Shown here: in pieces, positions 1-6,326 of the stretch | Layout of the letters: each line of letters opens with the position of its first letter | Numbering within the stretch: position 1 is the stretch's first letter | Source: Gallionellaceae bacterium | GTDB lineage: Bacteria > Pseudomonadota > Gammaproteobacteria > Burkholderiales > Gallionellaceae | Direction: 5' to 3' | Length of the DNA: 10,486 nucleotides | Assembly: GCA_003445795.1 (NCBI GenBank) | Contig: DMCN01000011.1 | Location: 5,592-16,077, forward strand | The notes under the pieces: model-generated | Database searches by the model: none | Seen by the model: the letters and a program-made list of their open reading frames with translations, nothing else | What the model was told of the DNA's origin: nothing | Made by a program: the position numbers and the translations under genes

Positions 1-2
1 TG

Positions 3-821
3 ATGTCGTCAGTCGAGCACTACGAGAACTTCCCGGTCGCCTCGATCCTGATGCCCAGGCGGCTGCGCAAGCCGGTGGCGGCGATCTACCACTTCGCCCG
101 CGCGGCGGATGACATCGCCGACGAGGGCGAGCTGCCCGATGCAGAACGCCTGCAACAACTCGACGATTTCAGCGATGAACTGACGCATATCGCGAACGGC
201 GAGACACCGCTGACGCCTCTGTTCAAGCGCCTCGCCGCCGAGATCGGCGCGCATCACCTGCCCATGCAGCCCTTCCGCGACCTGCTCGATGCCTTCTCGC
301 AGGATGTGGTGAAGAAACGTTACGCGAACTACGACGAGCTGCTGGACTATTGCCGCCGCTCGGCCAATCCGGTCGGCAATCTGTTGCTGCATCTGTACGA
401 GGAAGCGACCCCGACCAACCTCGCCTACTCCGACGCCATCTGCACGGCCCTGCAACTCATCAACTTCTGGCAGGACGTGGCAAAGGACTGGCACATCGGC
501 CGCGTCTATCTGCCGCAGGACGATCTGGCGCGCTTCGGCGTCAGCGAAGGCAATATCTCGCAATGTCTGTGCGACGACAAATGGCGCGCCCTGATGAAGT
601 TCCAGGTGGATCGCACCCGCGCCCTGATGTTGCAAGGCGCACCGCTCGGCTCGATCCTGCGCGGGCGCATCGGCCTCGAGATGCGCATGATCATTGCGGG
701 CGGCCTGCGTATCCTCGACAAACTGGAGGCCGCCGACTACGACATGTTCAAGCGGCGGCCGGTCTTGCGCCCGTTCGACTGGGTTATCATGCTGGCAAAA
801 AGCGCCCCTATGCGTTTCTGA
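3..821 (+). CDS. hpnC: HpnC, hydroxysqualene synthase (squalene/phytoene synthase family)
   Basis: A 272-residue trans-isoprenyl diphosphate synthase fold protein. In the HpnCDE pathway HpnC turns presqualene diphosphate into hydroxysqualene. Both Asp-rich metal/diphosphate-binding motifs are visible: DDIADE at residues 36-41 and DVAKD at 158-162, the latter followed by the family-typical GRVYLP segment. The N-terminal YENFPVAS stretch (7-14) followed by ADDIADEG is typical of HpnC and separates it from HpnD. The ATG at base 3 fits the usual N-terminus. It overlaps a TGA at bases 1-3 that could be the stop of an upstream gene, but any ribosome binding site lies outside the window. hpnD starts 1 nt after the stop, so the two are almost certainly co-translated. 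The enzymatic role comes from the family; assignment of C versus D rests on motif style and gene order. Confidence 0.93.
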   Translation: MSSVEHYENFPVASILMPRRLRKPVAAIYHFARAADDIADEGELPDAERLQQLDDFSDELTHIANGETPLTPLFKRLAAEIGAHHLPMQPFRDLLDAFSQDVVKKRYANYDELLDYCRRSANPVGNLLLHLYEEATPTNLAYSDAICTALQLINFWQDVAKDWHIGRVYLPQDDLARFGVSEGNISQCLCDDKWRALMKFQVDRTRALMLQGAPLGSILRGRIGLEMRMIIAGGLRILDKLEAADYDMFKRRPVLRPFDWVIMLAKSAPMRF

Positions 822-822
822 T

Positions 823-1656
823 ATGACTCCCGACCAATATTGCCAGGACAAGGCCGCTTCCAGCGGTTCCAGTTTCACCAGCAGCTTCCGCTTCCTGCCG
901 CAGGACAAGCGCCGTGCCATGACGACGCTGTATGCCTTCTGCCGCGAGGTGGACGATGTGGTGGACGAGTGCTCGGATGCCGGCGTGGCGCGCACCACGC
1001 TCAACTGGTGGCGCAACGAAGTTGCGGCGACCTACAACGGCAAACCCACCCACCCGGTCTGTCAGGCGCTGGTTCCCGTCGTCAGACAATTCAAGTTGCC
1101 GCAGGAACACCTGCTCGAAATCATCGACGGCATGGAGATGGACCTTGACCAGCCGCGCTACGCCGATTTCAAGTCGCTGCAACTGTATTGCTACCGCGTC
1201 GCCTCGGTGGTCGGACTGCTGTCGGCGGAGATCTTCGGTTATAGCGACCGCCAGACACTGAAATACGCCCACGACCTCGGCATCGCCTTCCAGCTCACCA
1301 ACATTATCCGCGATGTGGGCGAAGACGCACGGCGCAACCGCATCTACCTGCCGATGGATGAGATGCAGCAGTTCGGTGTGACCGCAGCGGACATCCTCAA
1401 TTCGCGCGAGACCGAGAACTTCCACAAGCTGATGGCGTTCCAGATCGAACGTGCGCGCCAGTATTACCGGCAGGCCTTCGATCACCTGCCCGCCGTCGAC
1501 CGCAAGCCACAGCGCGCCGGGCTCATCATGGCGGAGATATATCAGGCCGTGCTGGATGAGGTGGTGGCCAGCGGCTGCCATGTGTTAAGGGAGCGAGTCT
1601 CGCTGACGACACGATACAAACTATGGTTGGCTTTCAAGGCATGGCTCAGGAACTGA
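823..1656 (+). CDS. hpnD: HpnD, presqualene diphosphate synthase
   Basis: A 277-residue paralogue of HpnC. HpnD condenses two farnesyl diphosphates head-to-head into presqualene diphosphate, the first committed step to squalene. Visible motifs are DDVVDE (residues 44-49), the YCYRVASVVG helix (122-131) and the second Asp motif DVGED (164-168) followed by RRNRIYLP. The reading frame stays open upstream into hpnC, to an ATG at 694. The start at 823 is preferred because the protein then begins just before the conserved SFRFLPQDKRRAM region and directly abuts the hpnC stop (1-nt gap). No good Shine-Dalgarno precedes it, so re-initiation after hpnC is likely. Its end overlaps the start of hpnE. 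Function is well supported by family and by synteny. Confidence 0.93.
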   Translation: MTPDQYCQDKAASSGSSFTSSFRFLPQDKRRAMTTLYAFCREVDDVVDECSDAGVARTTLNWWRNEVAATYNGKPTHPVCQALVPVVRQFKLPQEHLLEIIDGMEMDLDQPRYADFKSLQLYCYRVASVVGLLSAEIFGYSDRQTLKYAHDLGIAFQLTNIIRDVGEDARRNRIYLPMDEMQQFGVTAADILNSRETENFHKLMAFQIERARQYYRQAFDHLPAVDRKPQRAGLIMAEIYQAVLDEVVASGCHVLRERVSLTTRYKLWLAFKAWLRN

Positions 1657-2936
1657 AAGTAGCCGTGATCGGTGGCGGCTATGCCGGCATGGCTACCGCA
1701 GCCGAACTCGCCTCCCATAACATCCCCGTCACCGTGTTTGAAAGCGCCAGGCAGCTCGGCGGGCGGGCCCGCGGCGTACAATACAACGGCACCCAGCTCG
1801 ACAACGGCCAGCACCTGCTGCTCGGTTGCTATCGCGAGACGCTACGGCTGATCGAACTGGTCGGCGGCGATGTCGAAAGGGATTTCCTGCGCATGCCATT
1901 GCAGCTCGATCTGCATGGACACTTCTCGCTGCGCGCCCCTCACCTGCCTGCCCCGCTCCACCTGCTCGTCGCGTTACTCGCCGCCCAAGGACTGAGCTGG
2001 GGAGAACGCATCAAGGCTGCGCGCTTCATGCTCGCCCTGCGCGGCATGCGATTCAGGCTGGTCCATGACGTGACAGTCGCCGAGCTGCTCAAACAGCATG
2101 GACAGGATGCCGACCTGTCGCTCAAACTGTGGGAACCGCTGTGCATCGCGGCATTGAACACCCCGATGCAGAAAGCTTCCGCACAGGTTCTGTTGAACGT
2201 GCTGCGCGACTCGCTCAACCGCAAGCGCGCCGACAGCGACATGCTGTTGCCGCGCATCGACTTCACCACGCTGCTCCCGCAACGCGCCGCAGGATATGTC
2301 GAGCGGCATGGCGGTAAAGTCCATCTCTCATGCGGGGCAGAGTCCATCGTTCCTAAAGATTTCGGCATCGAGGTCATCACACCCCAGGGCACACAACTAT
2401 TCAGCCATGTCATCTGCGCCACTTCGCCGACTGTCGCGGCTGATCTGTTGCGCTCGCTTCCCGCGCTCTCGGAGACCGTCAGCCGCATTGACGCGCTGGA
2501 ACAGCAACCGATCTACACCGTATACCTGCAATACCCCGCACAAGTGCAGTTGCCTCATCCGATGATCGGCCTGCATCGCGGCTACAGCCAATGGTTGTTC
2601 GACAAAGGCCGCATCGCCGGGCAACGCGGCCTGCTTGCCGCCGTGATCAGCGCCGAAGGTATCCACCAGGAATTGTCGCAGGATGAGCTGGCACAAAAAG
2701 TCATCGCCGAACTGCGCAGTGAATTCGGTATCGACACGACTCCGCAGTGGTTCAAAGTCATCGCCGAGAAGCGCGCCACCTTTTGCTGTTCGCCCGATCT
2801 GCAGCGCCCTGCGCAACGCACTGCGATCCCCAATCTTTTACTGGCTGGCGATTACACGGCGGGCGACTATCCCGCCACGCTGGAAGGCGCGGTGCTGAGC
2901 GGGCTCTATTGTGCGAAATCGATTCCGGAGGCGTAG
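1641..2936 (+). CDS. hpnE: HpnE, hydroxysqualene dehydroxylase (FAD-dependent)
   Basis: A flavoprotein of the amine oxidase/phytoene desaturase type that removes the hydroxyl from hydroxysqualene to give squalene, the last step of the HpnCDE route. The N-terminus carries a Rossmann dinucleotide-binding motif, VIGGGYAGMA (about residues 9-18), with the ribose-binding acidic residue at the end of the second strand (VTVFE, Glu34). The C-terminus has the second FAD motif LLLAGDYTAGDYPATLEGA (about 399-417). From the ATG at 1641 the protein is 431 residues. An in-frame ATG at 1623 would add six residues (MVGFQG). I favour 1641 because the flavin fold then begins right away, but neither site has a convincing Shine-Dalgarno. 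Either way the gene overlaps hpnD (16 or 34 bp), which implies coupling. It ends 8 bp before the stop of the convergent PLD gene. Confidence 0.92.
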   Translation: MAQELKVAVIGGGYAGMATAAELASHNIPVTVFESARQLGGRARGVQYNGTQLDNGQHLLLGCYRETLRLIELVGGDVERDFLRMPLQLDLHGHFSLRAPHLPAPLHLLVALLAAQGLSWGERIKAARFMLALRGMRFRLVHDVTVAELLKQHGQDADLSLKLWEPLCIAALNTPMQKASAQVLLNVLRDSLNRKRADSDMLLPRIDFTTLLPQRAAGYVERHGGKVHLSCGAESIVPKDFGIEVITPQGTQLFSHVICATSPTVAADLLRSLPALSETVSRIDALEQQPIYTVYLQYPAQVQLPHPMIGLHRGYSQWLFDKGRIAGQRGLLAAVISAEGIHQELSQDELAQKVIAELRSEFGIDTTPQWFKVIAEKRATFCCSPDLQRPAQRTAIPNLLLAGDYTAGDYPATLEGAVLSGLYCAKSIPEA

Positions 2937-2969
2937 GCTGCCGATCACAACAGCGGTTTGATCGGCAGC
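2937..2969. terminator. Perfect 11-bp hairpin at the hpnE / PLD convergent junction
   Basis: The arms GCTGCCGATCA (2937-2947) and TGATCGGCAGC (2959-2969) are exact reverse complements around an 11-nt loop. The left arm starts directly after the hpnE stop. The hairpin also covers the last codons and the stop codon of the PLD gene on the other strand. Its placement between convergent genes suggests a bidirectional transcription stop or an mRNA 3'-end stabiliser. No T-run follows on either strand, so it is not a textbook intrinsic terminator. Confidence 0.45.
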
Positions 2970-4453
2970 AGTTGCCAGAATCTGACCTTGCTCCGTTTGA
3001 ATAAAGACACGTACTGATCCGGATCGTCGGCGGCTGCATTCCAGCTGTTCCCGGCCTGCATGTCCATCTCGATGGCCGATTCGACCGCTCGCGCCAGCCC
3101 CTCGTTCTGTATGATCACACCCACCTCGGTATTCAGGTTCTCCGAACGCGGATCAAGGTTGTATGTACCTATGTAGACGGTCTTTGAGTCCACCACCATG
3201 GTTTTAGCATGCAGGGAGAAGATGGGCGGTTTGACCTTGTCGGCTATCGCACTCTTCAGCAATTTGCTTTTGATCTCCGCATCGGGGCGAAACTCGTAGA
3301 TTCCCAGCCCCATCTCGAGCAACTCGTCGCGCTGGTTGCGGTATCCGCTGGAGGCCTGCAGGTTGTCGCTGGAGGCGAGGGAATTGGTGTTGATCCGTAT
3401 CTTCACGCCGCGCGCGACAGCCTTCCGGAACAGGTCAAGCGATTCATCCGACATCACCAGATAGGGCGACTGGATCACGATATGATCACTCGCCGAGTCG
3501 ACCAGACTCGCCAGTACCGAGGTAGTCACGCCCCCGCCCGATAGCCTGAAGCGATTCCCGTTCTTTCCCGGGATGTCGCTGATGAAGTCCACCTTGCCCC
3601 ACGTGACTTGCCCGGTCAGTCGCGAAAATGCCATCGGCACACTGTCGATGGCACTTCGCACTTCCGCTGCAAAGTTCTCGGGCGAGTCGGCATAATCGTG
3701 CAGTTCGCGGTATATCTGCGCGATCTCTTCCTCGTTGACGCGGACGCTCTTCTGCATCAGGCCGAAGCCGTCGTAGAGCTCCTCCACCTTCACGCACAGC
3801 TCGCTGGCCCAGAACACGTCGAAACTGCTACGCATCGTCGCGACCACCGTTCCCAGCACCAGCGCGTCGCGGTCGCGGAAGTTGTATTCATGGTTGTAGT
3901 CGTAATACTCGGCGGCCATGTTGCGCCCGCCGGTGATGGCGACCTTTCCGTCGACGATGAAGGTCTTGTCGTGCATGCGCTGGTTCACCCCGCGAAAATC
4001 GCCCGCCACGTTCAGCACGCGCTTCTGCACGGGTACGCCGACAGAAGTCTTGGGGTTGTATATCCTGATATCGATATTGGGATGGCGCGCCAGCGCCAGC
4101 AGGGACTCATCCGGCGCATCGATCATCAGGTCGTCGACGATGATGCGCACCGCCACCCCGCGATCCGCGGCTTTCAGCAGGGCTTCGGCGGCCAGGATGC
4201 CGATGTTGTCCGCACTCCAGATGAAGTACTGCACCTCTATCGATTGTTGCGCATGTTCGGCCAGCCAGGCGCGCGCCAGCAACGCCTCCTCGCCGGTGTC
4301 GAGCACATAGACGCCGCTTTGGCCCTGATGCGATTCGAGCTGTTTGTCGATATACGCCATCGCGGCGTCCGTTCCGGCAAGGACATGATGCGGAAGAAAT
4401 CCGGCACATGCGATGCCGACCAATAGAAGGTATCTGTTCAGGCGGCTATGCAC
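2945..4453 (-). CDS. Secreted phospholipase D-fold protein, cardiolipin synthase C (ClsC)-like
   Basis: A 502-residue protein with two HKD motifs: HDKTFIVD (His161, Lys163, Asp168), followed by a GGRN segment, and HAKTMVVD (His415, Lys417, Asp422), followed by the NLDPRS segment. This pattern, the IEVQYFIW segment near residue 73 and the C-terminal LLPIKPLL resemble ClsC/YmdC, which makes cardiolipin from phosphatidylglycerol and phosphatidylethanolamine. Other PLD-family phosphotransferases remain possible. I place the start at GTG 4453: it has AGGA six bases upstream and yields a clean signal peptide (basic n-region, hydrophobic core at residues 8-20, likely cleavage after VLA at 24-26). 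An ATG at 4510 would add 19 residues before the hydrophobic stretch and overlap the upstream gene by 65 bp. The GTG start overlaps the DUF3025 stop by 8 nt, so translation is probably coupled. The signal peptide implies action at or outside the inner membrane. Confidence 0.85.
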   Translation of the reverse strand: MHSRLNRYLLLVGIACAGFLPHHVLAGTDAAMAYIDKQLESHQGQSGVYVLDTGEEALLARAWLAEHAQQSIEVQYFIWSADNIGILAAEALLKAADRGVAVRIIVDDLMIDAPDESLLALARHPNIDIRIYNPKTSVGVPVQKRVLNVAGDFRGVNQRMHDKTFIVDGKVAITGGRNMAAEYYDYNHEYNFRDRDALVLGTVVATMRSSFDVFWASELCVKVEELYDGFGLMQKSVRVNEEEIAQIYRELHDYADSPENFAAEVRSAIDSVPMAFSRLTGQVTWGKVDFISDIPGKNGNRFRLSGGGVTTSVLASLVDSASDHIVIQSPYLVMSDESLDLFRKAVARGVKIRINTNSLASSDNLQASSGYRNQRDELLEMGLGIYEFRPDAEIKSKLLKSAIADKVKPPIFSLHAKTMVVDSKTVYIGTYNLDPRSENLNTEVGVIIQNEGLARAVESAIEMDMQAGNSWNAAADDPDQYVSLFKRSKVRFWQLLPIKPLL

Positions 4454-5282
4454 GGTCGTTCCTGCCTTTGCGAAAATATCGGGTGTCGTCGTAATACGCT
4501 GCTTCTTCATTCTCCGCGCTCCATCCCGGTACGCCCAGCAAAGGCACCGGCGTCAGTTCGCGGGTGCTGCGGCAATGCTGCGGCGCGTACAAATACTGCG
4601 CCAACAAATCATCCAGATGCGCCAGACGTTGCGGCAACGACCAGGTAAAGAACGCCGGTTCCACCGGTAGCAGCAAGCCCTGTCCCGTCATGCCGGTATA
4701 GGGCCGCAAAGCCTTTTCATACAAGCCATGGCCGAACAGATAGAAACCCATGCCGTTCTGCACTTCTGCCCGCCGTTCCCAGAACAATTCCTTCCATCGG
4801 AAATCGCGCAACAGTCCGGCCAGTTCCGTATGCGCATACGGCACGATGACACCGGATTCGTCCAGCAAGGTATTGGTATCGCGTACGGCGCCGCGCTGGC
4901 TGTGCGTCGTGTCATCCTGCCCGGTCGTCAGTGCCTCGAAATGGCGAGCATTGATCGCTGCCTTGGCCTTGGGGAAGGTGAGCCACACCAGCGCATTCAG
5001 CAGGTCGTGCCAGTTATCCTCGCGCGTCGGCACTTCGCCCTTCAGGTAACAGCGCGGCTCGTATTGCGCCTCGAACGGCAGCTTGCCGTATTCCTGCGGC
5101 ACGAAGCGCAGCGCATGTCCATTCTGCACTGTGATGGCCGGTCGACGGGCGGCAAGCAGTCCGTTGCATGTCTCCAGTGCGGGGAAGCTTTCTGCTTCGA
5201 TGTGCGCAATGATCGGGTGCAGCGGTGCGAACGACTGCAAGTTCAACAGTTCCTCTTTGTTCCATTCCGGTGTCGTTTCCAT
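4446..5282 (-). CDS. DUF3025 family protein of unknown function
   Basis: A 278-residue soluble-looking protein. I recognise it as DUF3025 from the segment NWHDLLNALVWLTFPKAK (residues 90-107), the ARHF continuation (112-115), and a later pattern of Asp/Glu-Ser-Gly with an aromatic-rich KELFW region. No signal peptide, transmembrane helix or catalytic motif stands out, and the family's function is not known to me. The open frame extends upstream to 5597, into the divergent cyclic-nucleotide gene. The ATG at 5282 is chosen because family-like sequence begins soon after it and it keeps a 112-bp divergent intergenic region. Its ribosome site is weak (GGCGG). It is the first gene of a two-gene minus-strand unit and overlaps the PLD gene by 8 nt, which hints at a shared envelope or lipid role; that is inference only. 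Confidence 0.8.
   Translation of the reverse strand: METTPEWNKEELLNLQSFAPLHPIIAHIEAESFPALETCNGLLAARRPAITVQNGHALRFVPQEYGKLPFEAQYEPRCYLKGEVPTREDNWHDLLNALVWLTFPKAKAAINARHFEALTTGQDDTTHSQRGAVRDTNTLLDESGVIVPYAHTELAGLLRDFRWKELFWERRAEVQNGMGFYLFGHGLYEKALRPYTGMTGQGLLLPVEPAFFTWSLPQRLAHLDDLLAQYLYAPQHCRSTRELTPVPLLGVPGWSAENEEAAYYDDTRYFRKGRNDRA
4460..4463 (-). promoter_or_regulatory. Ribosome binding site for the PLD gene (decides the GTG start)
   Basis: On the minus strand AGGA is followed by six bases and then GTG (4453-4451). It lies inside the end of the DUF3025 reading frame. The alternative ATG at 4510 has GGAGA pressed against the start codon, which is poor spacing. This supports the GTG as the true start. 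Confidence 0.65.
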
Positions 5283-5394
5283 GGCCGCCAGTTTATCCGA
5301 ATCGCGCTCGGCAACACATTCTTCGCGGCTTGTGGTAACTTGCGCATTATTCAGGAGTTCGTGACGTTTTATGGATCTGTCCAAGGAGGGGAAA
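5283..5394. other. Divergent intergenic region between DUF3025 and cNMP-binding genes
   Basis: This 112-bp stretch must hold promoters for both directions. I see no consensus sigma-70 pair. The best rightward guess is TTCGCG (5322-5327), a 17-bp gap, then CATTAT (5345-5350), which is weak. No convincing FNR/CRP-type palindrome was found. The right end holds the strong Shine-Dalgarno of the rightward gene. Confidence 0.4.
5383..5389 (+). promoter_or_regulatory. Strong Shine-Dalgarno deciding the cNMP-binding protein start
   Basis: AAGGAGG lies five bases before the ATG at 5395. An in-frame ATG at 5371 would place this sequence inside the coding region and has no comparable site upstream, so 5395 is the start. 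Confidence 0.88.
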
Positions 5395-5892
5395 ATGAAC
5401 GAGTTAGATGCCATCCAAGCCAGCCTCGCCAGTTTCACCAAGCGCCTGGACGAGGTCTCCAACGACCGTTTCAACGAACTGCGCAAATGTTCCTTCTTCG
5501 ACCCCATCCCCAGCGAGTGGCTCAAGCCCGTTGCCGAGCACTCCCAGATCAGGACCTTCTCGGCCGGCGATCGTCTCACCGAGGAAGGCGATGACATGGA
5601 CGCGTTCTACGTGATTCTGTTCGGCACCGCCACGGTGTACTACAGCAAAAAAGTGGTCGGCACGATACGCAGCGGCGAATGTATCGGCGAGGGCATGTTC
5701 TTCGCCAACGAGAACATTTCGCGTTCGGCGACCGTCATCGCCGACGGCCAATTGATCTCTGCCGAGATCAGAAAGTCCGGCATCGACATGCTCAGCGGCG
5801 AGGCCAAGGCCTATATGGACAAAGCCTTGCTGCTCGCGCTGTTCAAGAAACTGCAGGGGGCGAACCGCAAGATCGAAGAGTTGTTGCGCTGA
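5395..5892 (+). CDS. Stand-alone cyclic nucleotide-binding domain protein
   Basis: A 165-residue protein with one Crp-like cNMP-binding domain at about residues 34-135, preceded by a short helical region (1-30) and followed by a charged C-terminal helix (about 135-165). The β-roll is recognisable: FSAGDRLTEEGDDMDAFYVI (55-74), then a phosphate-binding-cassette-like segment running from Gly94 through Gly98-Glu99 to RSATV (110-114). The Glu and Arg that usually contact the ribose and cyclic phosphate appear to be present (Glu99, Arg110), so ligand binding is plausible; the ligand is unknown. There is no DNA-binding helix-turn-helix, kinase, cyclase or channel domain, so it is not a Crp/FNR transcription factor. 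It may regulate a partner protein. The start is fixed by AAGGAGG. The next gene begins 75 bp downstream. Confidence 0.82.
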   Translation: MNELDAIQASLASFTKRLDEVSNDRFNELRKCSFFDPIPSEWLKPVAEHSQIRTFSAGDRLTEEGDDMDAFYVILFGTATVYYSKKVVGTIRSGECIGEGMFFANENISRSATVIADGQLISAEIRKSGIDMLSGEAKAYMDKALLLALFKKLQGANRKIEELLR

Positions 5893-5926
5893 AAGGGCTG
5901 CTGCCGACCCGAAGTGCATGCCGCAG

Positions 5927-5945
5927 GAAACATGAGCTGTTTCAC
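5927..5945. repeat. Short inverted repeat with a half-parS-like sequence
   Basis: GAAACA (5927-5932) and TGTTTC (5938-5943) are perfect inverted arms around a 5-nt spacer. The right arm continues as TGTTTCAC, identical to one half of the consensus chromosomal parS site (TGTTTCACGTGAAACA). The arms are in the opposite order to a real parS. It lies upstream of the DUF1161 gene and about 380 bp upstream of an orphan ParA gene. It could equally be a small hairpin in the DUF1161 leader, or chance. Confidence 0.3.
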
Positions 5946-5967
5946 AATCCGAAAAGGAGTCGTGTGT

Positions 5968-6231
5968 ATGCGTAAACTGTTATTCGCCTCATGTTTGTTC
6001 AGCTTTTCCATCCCCGCAATGGCTTCGTGCGATAGCCTGAAAGCTCAGATCGATACCAAGCTGCAAGCCAAGGGAATCCCCTCGTATACGCTGGAGGTCG
6101 TTCCAATCGCCCAGGCGGCTCCAGCCCCGGCATCCGGTGTTGCCGCTGCCACCCAAGCCGGGGAGACGACCGGCAAAGTGGTCGGCACCTGCGAAGGCAA
6201 TACCAAGCAGATCCTGTATACCCGCAACTGA
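5968..6231 (+). CDS. Small exported DUF1161 family protein
   Basis: An 87-residue protein with a classic signal peptide (MRK, then a hydrophobic stretch, likely cleavage after AMA at residues 17-19), so the mature ~68-residue product should be periplasmic. The mature part begins with SCDSLKAQIDTKLQAKG (20-36) and ends with VVGTCEGNTKQILYTRN (71-87). This is the pattern of DUF1161 proteins such as E. coli YnfD, whose function I do not know. Cys21 and Cys75 could form a disulfide. An Ala/Pro/Gly-rich low-complexity insert occupies about 48-66. The frame is open from 5914, but the ATG at 5968 has AAGGAG eight bases upstream (5954-5959) and gives the signal peptide, so it is the start. Confidence 0.82.
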   Translation: MRKLLFASCLFSFSIPAMASCDSLKAQIDTKLQAKGIPSYTLEVVPIAQAAPAPASGVAAATQAGETTGKVVGTCEGNTKQILYTRN

Positions 6232-6244
6232 CGCGCCAATCGGC

Positions 6245-6275
6245 TCGGCCCGTCTTGGGCCGGACCGCGCTTTCG
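6245..6275 (+). terminator. Possible terminator hairpin after the DUF1161 gene
   Basis: CGGCCC (6246-6251) and GGGCCG (6257-6262) form a perfect 6-bp GC stem with a 5-nt loop, extendable by one T·G wobble. A short, interrupted T-rich stretch (CTTTCGTCT) follows after nine bases. The position, 15 bp after the stop codon, is right, but the U-tract is poor. Confidence 0.4.
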
Positions 6276-6311
6276 TCTCCCGATTTCCCCATATCTGTCA
6301 GCGATTTCGGC

Positions 6312-6317
6312 TAGAAT
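6312..6317 (+). promoter_or_regulatory. Candidate -10 element for the ParA gene (short or absent leader)
   Basis: TAGAAT matches five of six bases of the sigma-70 -10 consensus and ends 9 bp before the ATG. Transcription from it would begin only about 2-3 bases before the start codon. No clear -35 box and no Shine-Dalgarno are visible, so this may be a near-leaderless message. The call rests on one hexamer. Confidence 0.35.
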
Positions 6318-6326
6318 CTTGGCCGT

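Noticed and set aside
694..822. Upstream extension of hpnD from an ATG at 694
   Set aside because: It would overlap the conserved C-terminal part of hpnC in another frame and adds non-family sequence; the ATG at 823 gives the normal HpnD N-terminus.
9..1016. Long minus-strand open frame opposite hpnC and hpnD (and a similar one at 808-1581)
   Set aside because: The plus strand encodes clear HpnC and HpnD. These frames are antisense by-products of GC-rich coding sequence with few stops and show no recognisable domain.
4394..4420. Lipoprotein signal (cysteine in GIACAG) in the PLD protein
   Set aside because: The -3 position is Gly rather than Leu/Val/Ile, and a standard signal peptidase I site (VLA) follows ten residues later.
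3608..4426. 272-residue plus-strand open frame opposite the PLD gene
   Set aside because: It mirrors the PLD coding sequence, is rich in His/Arg/Val as expected of an antisense frame, and has no family match or ribosome site.
4454..4510. Upstream ATG start for the PLD gene at 4510
   Set aside because: It would put 19 residues before an otherwise ideal signal peptide, and its Shine-Dalgarno is too close to the start codon.
4728..5594. 288-residue plus-strand open frame opposite DUF3025 and running into the cNMP gene
   Set aside because: It is antisense to a recognisable DUF3025 protein and out of frame with the cNMP-binding gene; composition is not protein-like.
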